Program-made: the position numbers and the translations under genes
Part shown: in pieces, positions 45,001-54,858 of the stretch
Numbering within the stretch: the stretch's first letter is position 1
Layout of the letters: each line of letters starts with the position of its first letter
Notes under the pieces: model-generated
The model's input: the letters and a program-made list of their open reading frames with translations, nothing else
Told to the model about the DNA's origin: nothing
Database searches by the model: none
Source: Caprella mutica
Lineage: Eukaryota; Arthropoda; Malacostraca; Amphipoda; Caprellidae
NCBI GenBank assembly: GCA_947561585.1
Contig: CANNZV010000269.1
Span: 1-64,000, forward strand
Direction: 5' to 3'
Length of the DNA stretch: 64,000 bases

Positions 45001-47801
45001 TTTCAGTTACCAAAATTTCACACAACTTCAAAGCTTTTAGGCGGAAGGGAAGCGAATTGTGAAATGTTTTACACAAATTGTGTAATTTGTGTAATGTATG
45101 TAATTTGTTTCACAATTTGTGTAATGCTTTCCTCAGCCACTGAGCTCTACTTGTTTAATTATACAAGAAGTTTCCGCTGGAGTGACATTTTAAAGTCGGT
45201 GCGGAATTAAAATAAAGAATTTGGTGAAACAAAAGACGATCGCAGGTGTGAGAATTACTCTCGAGATGGCGCTAGTTACGCATTAGTAAAGTGACGTCAC
45301 AGGGGAACAACAGCAAACAAAAGACGATCGCAGGTGTGAGAATTACTCTCGAGATGGCGCTAGTTACGCATTAGTAAAGTGACGTCACAGGGGAACAACA
45401 GCAAACAAAAGACGATCGTAGGTGTGAGAATTACTCTCAAGATGGCGCTAGTTACGCATTAGTAAAGTGACGTCACAGGGGAACAACAGCAAACAAAAGA
45501 CGATCGTAGGTGTGAGAATTACTCTCGAGATGGCGCTAGTTACGCATTAGTAAAGTGACGTCACAGGGGAACAACAGCAAACAAAAGACGATCGTAGGTG
45601 AGAGAATTACTCTCGATAACACTTTAGTAATGAGGGAATAACAGGTAAATGTTACCTGACTTGAAAGTAGGTAAGAGGCGGAGAGGGGAGGGGGGGACAA
45701 ACAGGTCGAAAAAATAGGGGCGGGAATAATAATATAATTCCTATTTAACTTCAGCAACTAGTTTCTCACCATCTCAGAAGTTTCCCCCGAAGGGAGTACG
45801 CCCCCCTTGAGGCTCCAGGAGATCTGTGGACGGGGATTTCCCTCCGCCATGCAGGAGAGAGTCACGGAGTTTCCTTTGGCCACGTGTTGGGTGGTGGGGG
45901 AAGTGTGGTTGAGGTGTGGGGGGAACTGAACGTCCAGACTGTGCTGGAGGATCACACCTGGTGGAGAGAAGGGGCGTGGATAAGAAATGGTGATGAGATA
46001 CATATTGTATAATAAAGTAATATTAAATACGTATGACAGTGATAACAAACCAAAGCTTCCCTTTTGTTAACTTTTCAAAACATCAAATTTACTTTCTTAC
46101 AATAAATCATTTACCTGAAACCAATGAGTCACTAGCCACAAAATACCCATAAACTTATACCCAAAACATGACTCAGCGAAATATTTTCTACCTAATAAAC
46201 TATCGGCGAAACTGCGCGAGTCACTCATCTTCTCCGCACTTACGAGAAAACGCGACACAGAACAACTCGGACAATTCGTTACGGTCTTTGTTTGAATTTG
46301 GAACCATTTCGAATTATTCGACAATCAGAACTGCTTCCAAAATGTTCTGTAGGATTCGAATAAATTATTTAACAAAAACACCAATTGTTGCATAGAAAGT
46401 CTTACAGTTTATGAACTATTGGACCATAAATTGAATATAGTTTAGAAAGAAGATTTAAATTGTCGTACAATCGCCAGTGTTCGAATTCTCTCGACTGTCT
46501 TACATCAAGAGAAGTGTTCGATACTTTACCATTGACTTTGGCTTCCGTCGTTTTTTTCTTTTGTCGGATATCATAGCCATTATTTACCAATCACAAACCA
46601 ATAATAAAAGAACACAAACTTTTGTCCCTCGTCTTGTTAGTTTGTGCGTGTGTACGGAATAGAGACAAACCATGCCACCTACAGGGAGTCAAGACCTTCC
46701 CATACATAGGAATGACTCAAAAGACAATAATGCCACTTACAGACAGTCAAGACCTTCTCATACCTAGGAATGACTCCAAAGACTCACCTTCAGCTGAGGG
46801 GAAGGAACAACTGTAACTTCCAGCGTCCTGACGTCGAGCTTTCACAATCTCAAGTCTGTTTCCCGCGACTTTGATCCTGCGGGTGCGCACCATCTTGTTT
46901 CCCCCGGCAGCCAGCAGATGATTCTTACCGTGCCTGTCAGTCCTCTTGATTAGCAGCTGGTGGGTCCCTGGTGAGTGAATGATTAATAATAAAAATCAAA
47001 ACAATTATTTAGTTCTCACTGTAAATTAACAGCTAAGTTAGTTCTTTACCTTGGTTCTCCATGTCACTAGGTATTATTTAGTCCTATCTACTCACTATAG
47101 AGTAACAGCTAAGTTAGTTCTTTACCTTGGTTCTCCATGTCACAGGGTATTATTTAGTCCTATCTACTCACTATAAAGTAACAGCTAAGTTAGTTCTTTA
47201 CCTTGGTTCTCCATGTCACAGGGTATTATTTAGTCCTATCTACTCATTGTAAAGTAACAGCTAAGTTAGTTCTTTACCTTGGTTCTCCATGTCACTAGGT
47301 ATTATTTAGTCCTATCTACTCACTGTAAAGTAACAGCTAAGTTAGTTCTTTACCTTGGTTCTCCATGTCACAGGGTATTATTTAGTCCTATCTACTCACT
47401 GTAAAGTAACAGCTAAGTCAGTTCTTTACCTTGGTTCTCCATGTCACAGGGTATTATTTAGTCCTATCTACTCACTGTAAAGTAACAGCTAAGTCAGTTC
47501 TTTACCTTGGTTCTCCATGTCACAGGGTATTATTTAGTCCTATCTACTCACTGTAAAGTAACAGCTAAGTTAGTTCTTTACCTTGGTTCTCCATGTCACA
47601 GGGTATTATTTAGTCCTATCTACTCACTGTAAAGTAACAGCTAAGTCAGTTCTTTACCTTGGTTCTCCATGTCACAGGGTATTATGACACTCTGGCCAAT
47701 CTCAACAATAAAAGTCTGGGACCGGGCCAGGAAGTTTGGTGGCTCTTCGTCCAAATATTCGATGTAGTCCAAGTCTGTGTTCGTGTAGCTGTTCGCCGAC
47801 A
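38985..47801 (-). CDS. Klingon/Wrapper-like GPI-anchored IgSF protein, right copy (5' partial, 8 exons)
   Basis: Exons on minus: 47,801-47,658; 46,967-46,788; 45,957-45,770; 42,797-42,657; 42,285-42,039; 41,433-41,306; 41,195-40,985; 39,094-38,985. Every exon has the same length and phase as in the left copy, giving 448 residues plus stop with no frameshift. Differences I see: residue 89 Val (Ser left), 210 Pro (Ser), 375 Ala (Val), 446 Ile (Val). The three Ig domains, FnIII and GPI tail are intact, so both copies appear functional. Introns differ mainly in minisatellite length: the intron between exons c and d is 2,972 bp here against 919 bp on the left because of the 29-bp and 87-bp arrays. 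It may be a true paralogue or the other allele joined in inverted orientation. Confidence 0.9.
39271..40027 (-). repeat. 49-bp tandem array in intron g, right copy (16 units)
   Basis: Complement of the left 5-unit array. GATAGTACC and GATGGTACC variants alternate strictly over the first eight or so units, which points to dimer amplification. Confidence 0.95.
40028..40984 (-). other. Intron g, non-repetitive part, right copy
   Basis: Close match to 16,189-17,142. The minus frame 40,539-40,264 is longer than its left counterpart, which has a TGA; not a conserved exon. Confidence 0.55.
40985..41195 (-). CDS. Exon g, right
   Basis: Second half of FnIII with Ala375. Donor AAAAG|GTGAG followed by ordinary intron sequence. 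Confidence 0.9.
41306..41433 (-). CDS. Exon f, right
   Basis: First half of FnIII; acceptor CCCTTCAG, donor CAG|GTGAGG. No array at this donor in either copy. Confidence 0.9.
41575..42075 (-). repeat. 85-bp splice-donor minisatellite at exon e, right copy (6 donors)
   Basis: Six copies of ACTGAC|CTGTCATCTGAACC (complement of exon end plus GTCAGT) about 85 bp apart, with ATGCTACCGTATCCTAGATA between. Most decoys read GGTGTCGTGACTG while the true exon reads GGTGCCGTGACTG. Confidence 0.95.
42039..42285 (-). CDS. Exon e, right
   Basis: Whole Ig3, protein identical to the left exon. Five decoy donors follow. Confidence 0.92.
42391..42672 (-). repeat. 31-bp splice-donor minisatellite at exon d, right copy (9 donors)
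   Basis: TGTACTCAC|CTCCTC from 42,403 to 42,656 at exact 31-bp steps. One unit has GGATGTAC, the variant that also occurs once in the left array (GTGAGTACATCC). Confidence 0.95.
42657..42797 (-). CDS. Exon d, right
   Basis: Second half of Ig2, with EYPPEIVTEE at its end (Pro210). Eight decoy donors follow at 31-bp spacing. Confidence 0.9.
42801..42893 (-). repeat. Polypyrimidine tract repeat at exon d acceptor, right copy (3 units)
   Basis: Complement of the left two-unit repeat: AACAACAACAAAAACAAAA plus TACTTTAGGA. Confidence 0.88.
42900..43228 (-). other. Intron between exons d and c, right-specific sequence
   Basis: About 300 bp without a clear counterpart in the left intron. Includes a short direct duplication of CGTTAAGCAACGAACTGCTC near 43,080. 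Confidence 0.5.
43229..44963 (-). repeat. 29-bp tandem array (about 60 units), right arm only
   Basis: Units of GTCTTGTTATTAGTCACAGT plus GACGCACTA. Variants CACATTGACG and CTCAGTGACG are spread in clusters. The left intron has only the single word TGACGCAGTATTTTG (complement) at the equivalent point, which is the likely seed. Confidence 0.97.
45230..45640 (-). repeat. ~87-bp tandem array with CRE motif, right copy (5 units)
   Basis: Units contain GACGATCG, GTGTGAGAATTACTCTCGAG, ATGGCGCTAGTTACGC and AAAGTGACGTCACAGGGG. TGACGTCA occurs four times at about 87-bp spacing. Confidence 0.95.
45770..45957 (-). CDS. Exon c, right
   Basis: First half of Ig2; protein identical to left. The acceptor tract here is shorter and less C-rich than the left one (TTCTCTCCACCAG). 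Confidence 0.9.
45971..46673 (-). other. Intron between exons b and c, right copy
   Basis: Near-identical to 12,690-13,330 outside the 59-bp array. No gene within. Confidence 0.55.
46674..46787 (-). repeat. 59-bp repeat at the exon b donor, right copy (about 2 units)
   Basis: CCACCTACAGGGAGTCAAG and CCACTTACAGACAGTCAAG head two units ending at GACTCAC|CTTCAG. The left copy has about eight. Confidence 0.9.
46788..46967 (-). CDS. Exon b, right
   Basis: Acceptor CTCACCAG. Ig1 second half with Cys101. Residue 89 is Val from GTG where the left has Ser from TCG. Confidence 0.88.
47020..47690 (-). repeat. 76-bp splice-donor minisatellite at exon a, right copy (9 donors)
   Basis: CTTTAC|CTTGGTTCTCCAT repeats from 47,044 to 47,657, exactly 8 x 76 bp apart. 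Units also contain AGGGTATTATTTAGTCCTAT, in which GGTATTAT is exon sequence. The period matches the two-unit left array. Confidence 0.96.
47658..47801 (-). CDS. Exon a, right
   Basis: Acceptor CGTTTTCAG and donor AAG|GTAAAG; the protein is identical to the left exon. Nine copies of its 3' end and donor lie downstream in the intron. Confidence 0.88.
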
Positions 47802-49340
47802 CTGAAAACGAAGAAAATGTTCGTTAGAAACTTCAGTGACGGAGGTGTTATAGAACGATTCCTTAGAAAATTCACATTAATTTAATTAATAGGGAAATTA
47901 TAGATGATTCTAATGTTAAATGCAGAAATAGTAATGACAAGAAACGAAGAGCTGTCTAACAAGCATTGCTAGAGATGTCCAAAGCGCTTTTTCTTGAACA
48001 GGATACAATCGAAGACGATATTCGAAATAGGAAGAAATACCTAATTTCGTCATAAGTAATACATATTGTCCGATATGTATTTAATACATTCCTTGAACTT
48101 TAAATTATATTTTCCTTCAAAAATTCTGTCTTACCAAAGTGAAAAGTTGCGCACTGCAAATATTATATTTCCGAACAAATTCTGAACTTTATACATCAGT
48201 TATTTCCAACCAGAGTGAGAATTAGTTATTCAGCATGTTATAGATTTTAGTGAATTTAATAATTCGAATAGAGAACTGAATATAATATTTGTATTCGAAC
48301 TATACAAATGAATTAACTATCAATTCGTATATTTGCTCCATTGAACAAATCTCAGACTAAGTAAGGAACTGACAGCAGAGGTATAAAATAAATGAAGTAC
48401 GTAGATATAAATCCCGAGTAATAAAAACAGATGAAAGAAAGAGAATGGAAGGAAATGAAGTTATACTGAGAGTAGGTTTTTAAATTCTAATATTGATGGA
48501 ACATTGGAATATGTGCCACGTTAGCAAGTAACTTGATGATTCTTACGAAAAGTTAAAAATCATGTAATTATGTTTCGCTACTTGTCTATATAGTAAGGTA
48601 GTTCAGTGTACTAGCGTTGTCTTTCTTTGGAAGTAACGAACGTAGTGTTTAATTGCTCTATCATAGCAAGCAGATGATTTTTATTATATGTCTCCTGTAA
48701 GCCCTAGTTCATTTGTTGTGTATTTAGGTGTTAGAGTTGTCACATCAATGCTGTGGCGTCACAACCAGGTGAGTGTTTGGGCGGCAGTAGGGGAGGTTGG
48801 AGACCGAAAAAGAGTTCTAGGAACCTGCAACTAGGCAGCACATTTGTTTTGGTTTGTCTGACTACCAATGACGTCATTTGACATAACTGCATCAGACCTA
48901 ACAGCTGGTAATTAAGTTAGTCTTACAGGAAAAAAGAAAGAATATTGTAATGAAATACGTTATTAGTAGAGCGAATGATTTTGGTTCACAGTGATCGAAA
49001 TGAAAAGAAAAACAATAACATTAAGTAGAAAAGGAACACAATATCACGTGACTGGTGATTCAGTTTAGGGGTCTGAGGTAAATAATTTAGTGCTTCGAAT
49101 TCAATTTCATAAAATTTAGTCTTTTAATTTTGATCACCAATAATTAGAAGTCAAACACTTATTAATTAACCACTAATGTGATAACAGTACAGTTCCATTG
49201 CATTTGATGTTACGAACAATAATCCGTAAAGCAATTTAAAGACTTGGTGATTTATAAACAAATAAACAGAGTACATGTACTTATACATTGTAATCGATGA
49301 GTGGGGATTGGGACACTATCGAATACTCTCAACAACAACA
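47802..49340 (-). other. Intron or 5' flank upstream of the first visible exon, right copy
   Basis: Match to 10,169-11,727. No signal-peptide exon found. Ends at a (CAA)n microsatellite where the left-only block would be inserted. Confidence 0.6.
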
Positions 49341-50218
49341 ACAACAACAAAAACAACAAGAAGAGTACCTTTTCATAATTAGTTCAATCGGTGAATGATT
49401 ACTGTACGGTAATTGGTAATCACCCCCCATTTAACCCCTCACCTCCTGTATGGGTGAATGTAAGGGAATATTTTGGCACACGGGTCACTAACAGGTTAAT
49501 TGCCTCACAAACAATAATTTGTTCTTTTAATTTTCCTGTTATTGAGAGGAAAAAAACTGCTATTAATTGAAAAAAATTCAGAGTGAATTAAGTAATTAAA
49601 ACACATTTGAAAATACAAACACACACTGAATAATATACAGACCCTGTGTAGTATACAGACCCTGTGTAGTATACAGACCCTGTGTAGTCACACAGTCCCT
49701 ACACAGACCCTGTGTAGTCACACAGTCCCTACACAGACCACCCACTACACACACCTCCCATTCTAACCATAACTCTATAGAGCAAATCAGATAGGTGTAA
49801 CTGACTGTACAGTAGAGTGAGAGAGAGATGACTGTACAGTAGAGTGAGAGAGAGATGACTGTACAGCAGCTTGTCAAAATGATGTATCTATTAGTGGTTA
49901 TTATAAAGGGTATCCTAGATACTGTGGATACTGGAAATATATTGTGCGGTTCATTTCCGTGTATCCATGATACATTCGATTTTCTCTATAAATTTATAAA
50001 GTTCAACAAACTTTTTTTTCTTTAATTTTATTTTCCTTTGAATCGACTAAATAAAAAAGAAGTAATTGCAGACTAATGGTGATTCTAACTAATGATTATT
50101 CACAGTTTTGGTCACTAGGCAAAGATTATTCTGTGAAGATTATTATCATCTCTTAATCTCCGGCAGCTGTTAATCTCCCCTTTAATCTTCGGGAGAAATG
50201 GAAAAGGGTGACATGAGA
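49341..50218 (-). other. Arm segment, no gene; includes repeat clusters
   Basis: Match to 6,900-7,770 with differences. Contains AGACCCTGTGTAGTATAC copies (49,636-49,745) and two copies of GACTGTACAGTAGAGTGAGA near 49,810-49,860. Confidence 0.5.
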
Positions 50219-50325
50219 GAAGTACAGATGTACTGTACTTTGCAGTGAAGTACTGTACTTTACAGTGAAGTACTGTACTTTGCACTGCAGTACTTTACTT
50301 TGCACTGGAGTACTGTACTAATTCA
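50219..50325 (-). repeat. ~21-bp GTACTGTACTTTGCAGTGAA repeat (5 units)
   Basis: Alternating CTTTGCAGTGAAGTACTGTA and CTTTACAGTGAAG-type units; the left arm has about two (6,813-6,862). Confidence 0.8.
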
Positions 50326-50504
50326 TATGTACTGAATTTTACGGTCTATAAGTCAAATAAGTTTTGATCATTTTCTTTCAGTATAATTCACAAAACAGAC
50401 CACATTTTAATTTATTGTTTCAGACTGTGAGTAACTGTGACGTCAGACCTCAGAGTGTGCGTTAAAATGACTCACAGTTTAGCATTTACCAACAAACTCT
50501 AAAA

Positions 50505-50562
50505 TCAGCAGGTATACCTATTCTAAAGTCTAAAATCAGCAGGTATACCTATTCTAAAGTCT
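50505..50562 (-). repeat. 31-bp repeat, right copy (2 units)
   Basis: TAAAATCAGCAGGTATACCT plus ATTCTAAAGTC, twice. The left arm has about 22 units. Confidence 0.9.
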
Positions 50563-50786
50563 AATTTCTGACTCCAGTCCATTGTAACGACTAAATTATT
50601 GCACCGTGGAGACAAACAATGAGTGGTTATTGTTGCGGTTATACCCTGGGTAGATGATAACCACGGGGTAGCTCAGAGGATAACCACAACACCAAGACAG
50701 ACCAGGGTGTAATGATATGTAATTATTTGAGAGTATTTTAAAATGTAGAGGAAAGTACATTAAAACTCTCAATAAATTGGCTATAG

Positions 50787-51946
50787 ATTAACGGTGACAG
50801 GAATTTTGCCCGGCAAAATTTTGCCAGTGTGGAATTTTGCCAGGCGGATTTTTGCCAGTGTGGAATTTTGCCAGGCGGATTTTTGCCCGGCAGAATTCTC
50901 CCCGTGGATTATATATTTCTGGGTTTAAATTGGAAAATTGTAAATTATTAGTTTAAAATGTGAGATCCAAATTACATAAATATAAAACGTTTTAATGTAA
51001 CTTTACCATATTGTACTATGACAAGTTTTATTCTGCCAATTTAAAACAGCCATGAAATTGAAAATAAAATGAATTTGATTCTATACTTTAAATAATGACA
51101 GAACATCATATTAATTTGACTGTTATATATTTTGACAGTAGTTTAGTTTGAAATAATACTATATTGTTTACTTTATTTAAAATACTGTAATTTAGTCATC
51201 TTAACTGTTGTTTGCAATTCACTAATGGCTTTTTTCACCTGTACAGTACTTCGTGACGAGATGACTAAATGTTCATTAATATGTTCAATGATTTCATTAA
51301 CGATTTCATAGTTTTCAGTATTACATTAAGTATTAATGGTATTTTTTTAAATAATGATATCTTTACCACGTGAACTTAATATTATCCACGCCATTGTGAA
51401 AGGGATAAGACAATAGCTGTAATGGAGCAAACTTCAGGAACCAACTGATTGCAATGAATGAATTTTCATCTTACTTTTTCAAGTCGTTTAACACCATTCA
51501 TAATAGCTGTTAAATAGTAACGATTATATAGTTTGCTTCTTAAATTATTGAAGATGTTGAATTAATTATAATCAGGTTAATCTTACTTTTTCAATTACGG
51601 TGATAAGTGAATTCTACAATAATGTTAGAATTTATGTATAGCTGTTAAATTAGAAGATGTTCAGTAATTATCTTAAGTAAATTCAAAATTAAATATATTT
51701 AAATTTCCATGGCTATTTAATATCAGTTGAGTAAAACTTGTCATAGTACAATATGTTAAAGTTAAATTAAAACGTTTTATATATATGTAAGTTGCATCTC
51801 ACATTTTATACTTATAATTTACAATTTACCAATTTAAACCCAGAAATATATAATTCACGGGGAAAATTCCGCCATGCAAAAATCCGCCTGGCAAAATTCA
51901 ACATCGGCAAAATTCTACCGGGCAAAATTCCTAGAACAGGATTAAC
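50787..51946. mobile_element. Foldback-type transposable element (right arm only)
   Basis: Inverted arms of at least 330 bp. The tips carry short direct sub-repeats (GGAATTTTGCCAGGCGGATT and GCCAGTGT), followed by CCCCGTG, ATTATATATTTCTGGGTTTA and ACAAGTTTTA on both sides. GATTAAC at 50,787-50,793 and 51,940-51,946 may be the target duplication. The AT-rich centre has no open frame, so it is non-autonomous. Sub-repeated long inverted termini are typical of foldback elements. The matching place in the left arm (near 5,850) lacks it. Confidence 0.8.
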
Positions 51947-52074
51947 ATTATAATGTAAATATTGTAATTATTTCTTCTTTCGTTAACTTAAAAATGTTGA
52001 AATTAATTCCATTGCTAACTCGAAGTTATAAGAATTACAAGAAAAAAATATAGACCACCTGAACAGTATTGATT

Positions 52075-52655
52075 CCAGTACACCATTCCAGTACACCATT
52101 CCAGTACACCATTCCAGTACACCATTCCAGTACACCATTCCAGTACATCATTCCAGTACACCATTCCAGTACACCATTCCAGTACACCATTCCAGAACAC
52201 CATTCCAGCACACCATTCCAGTACACCATTCCAGTACACCATTCCAGTACACCATTCCAGTACAACATTGCAGTACACCATTGCAGTACACCATTGCAGT
52301 ACACCATTGCAGTACACCATTCCAGTACACCATTCCATTAGACCATTGCAGTACACCATTCCAGTACACCATTCCATTAGACCATTGCAGTACACCATTC
52401 CAGTACCTCTTTCCAGTGTACCACTTTCCAGTGTACCTCTTTCCAGTGTACCTCTTTCCAGTGTACCTCTTTCCAGTGTACCTCATTCCAGTGTACCTCT
52501 TTCCAGTGTACCTCTTTCCAGTGTACCTCTTTCCAGTACCTTTTCCAGTACCTCTTTCCAGTACCTCTTTCCAGTACCTCTTTCCAGTACCTCTTTCCAG
52601 TACCTCTTTCCAGTAACTCTTTCCAGTATACCTTTTCCAGTACCTCTTTCCAGCG
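52075..52655 (-). repeat. 13-bp array and its 13/15-bp derivatives, right copy
   Basis: CATTCCAGTACAC units (to about 52,400) change to CTCTTTCCAGTGTAC (15 bp) and then CTCTTTCCAGTAC (13 bp). Only the first part matches the left array; the CTCTTT form is private to this arm. Confidence 0.95.
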
Positions 52656-52662
52656 TTCCTAT

Positions 52663-52787
52663 TCCATCGTGTCTCTCCTTCCAGTCTCTCTGGCCCCACA
52701 CGTCACCGTAACAACTTCATCGTGCCTCAATGTCTTTATTACGGAGATTGTCAGTGACCACCCGCTCTGATTTTTAACATGGGCGGT
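52663..52787 (-). pseudogene. Possible Ig-domain exon fragment, right copy
   Basis: Counterpart of 4,822-4,946: the minus reading has TISVIKTLRHDEVVTVTCGA and then diverges, ending in TAG at the edge of the array. Acceptor-like C-run before it is kept. Confidence 0.3.
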
Positions 52788-52862
52788 CTGGAGGGGGGGG
52801 GGCCACCCCTATTGGGGTAGCCTAACCCCCAAACAACCCCCATTGGGGTAGCATGACCTCCT

Positions 52863-54598
52863 TCAACTGATTTGGTTGAGCGAATAGGAGCGCAATGAAG
52901 ATTATTAAATTAGCGATATGTACCATGGAAATTATGAATTGTGTTTCACAATTTTAAAACTTTTGACAGTTTTATTAAATATTAGAAATAAAAAATGGTA
53001 AATATCGCCAAAGAGAACAAATAAAATATTAATGGAATAATAGATTGTAACTAACATTTTTTTTTAATTTTTCAGCCGTTGAGGTAATGGAGTTACCTTA
53101 GATGTAATTAAATTACCTTACAGGTAGGTAAGTTAAGTTATTTACCCTTGGTTAATTAAGACACCTGGGCGTCAACAGGTGACCATGTGGTCCCGTGCAG
53201 TGGGTGGCATCTGCCTTTAGGTTGGTTAGGCAGGGGTGCAACATCTGGGTACCGAAATTAAATCTTTGAAATAAGTTATTAAAAAACCTTGTAGTTACCT
53301 ACCTAGTGTGGCTCTGGATTGTTACGATAAATAACGAGGTACTTTCAGGTATATAGTAATTAAAGTGAATATTTCTAATAGAGCAGTTATAATTAAAAAA
53401 AATGTCTATTAGATTTAACATCAATAAAATAAAACCTACTAACCTAGATGCTGGTTCGTGCGAATCAGCTCTGACGGGAAAATATCAATAACTTCAATTC
53501 TAAAGCGATTTGGATGCTGTCTTTTCATGACTTTTTTTCTCATATAATTACACACGATTAGATAAAAAACAAAGGTGAAAAATGGTAAAATTCTAATATT
53601 AACCCTAGTAACCTAGACCCACAAAAGTTTTCTCACTTACCTAGCCGCTGGCGCGCCAGAACCTGCTCTCACTAAATCTCTTATGAAATCTTACCGAATT
53701 GACTTTTAGATATTTTTTTTTCTTCATAAAAACCTTCATTTGATATTTAAACATCCATTGGAAAACGCCAAAGAATAATTTTCCATTTTAAATAAAAGAT
53801 GAACAAGCAAAGATAAGAAATAGATACATTTCTTAGGTGTTATTGAATGGGCGGGGCTTGGTACGGCTTGTCAAAGTCATCAAAATTCAGCTTCCAAATC
53901 GGCTGAAAAATAAAGTTATTATTATATTTCCATGAAGACAGGTGCACCTGCACCAACGGCTATGTTGTTACCAGGCTTAGGAGCATTTATATATTGGGTG
54001 TGCGGCAGACCTCCATTTTACCATGAGATGCACGATCAAGTGTGCGCCTGAAAGAGCACACCTCGCCCTGTCAATATTACATTTTTTTCTTACTTTCGCT
54101 TGTTATTTTTAATTTTAATGGATCATCATCCTTTTGCGTTTGCCAACGTATGTGTAAATATAAACGGAAGATTTATTTGAAAAAATATGTCGAAGAGTCA
54201 ATTCATTGATATTTTGAAGAGTTTTATGAGAGCTGGTTCAAGCGAACCAGTCCCTAGTTTAGTAAGTGAACTTTTAGGGACTAGGTTAGTAGGCTTACTA
54301 TTGCAATAACTAAAAAATCATTCCTATTACCTAGTCCTTTCATCTATACAATTATTGTGACAACATCCAATACAATACTCTAATGAAAATACAAAGTTAC
54401 CTAGTCCTAAAACTGACATAGTTGCCATAACGCACCATATAGCGTATGGGTTTTTTTTTCTATTACCGACTGTACTCAACTGACAATTCAATTTATTTCA
54501 CTGACTGCAGACCACACACAGAAATACGCTTTAAAAACCCCGAAGAGAACAAGATTGGATGCGCTGAACGCTCCTCTTTTGTTTTTTTTGACTGTACA
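52863..54598. other. Diverged arm segment, no gene recognised
   Basis: Match to 3,298-4,690. The block 53,150-53,270 is strongly conserved; 53,700-54,330 is poorly conserved and carries an extra GGTTC...CTAGG module (54,187-54,290). A 34-codon frame ending near 54,310 resembles a hydrophobic tail but is not conserved on the left. Confidence 0.45.
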
Positions 54599-54858
54599 GT
54601 CATGTCAACTCCTGGTGGTTGACTGTACGCTACAAAAATGATAACCAATTCCTCTTTTTAGGGATAGCGCGTGCTGGCAATAAAATTAATAACCAAACAC
54701 CCAATGTACGTGACGTCATTTGGAAAAAGGAAAAGTGTTGAATTTGAGTAAATAAAAGAAAATAAGGAAATAAAATAAGTGAAGAGTTAAAACATTAGAT
54801 ATTTATTATGTTATGAAGGAACCGCCATTTTGTTTGGATATCGATTGACCTTCAGATT
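54599..54858. other. Single-copy arm segment flanking the 21-bp array, right copy
   Basis: Near-identical reverse complement of 2,171-2,442 with the same TGACGTCA. At its inner edge an A/T-run replaces the left-only 855-bp block. Confidence 0.8.

Noticed and set aside
54187..54310. Frame ending LVSELLGTRLVGLLLQ-stop, like a GPI tail
   Set aside because: No counterpart frame in the related modules on the left, no acceptor, and wrong position relative to the Ig gene.
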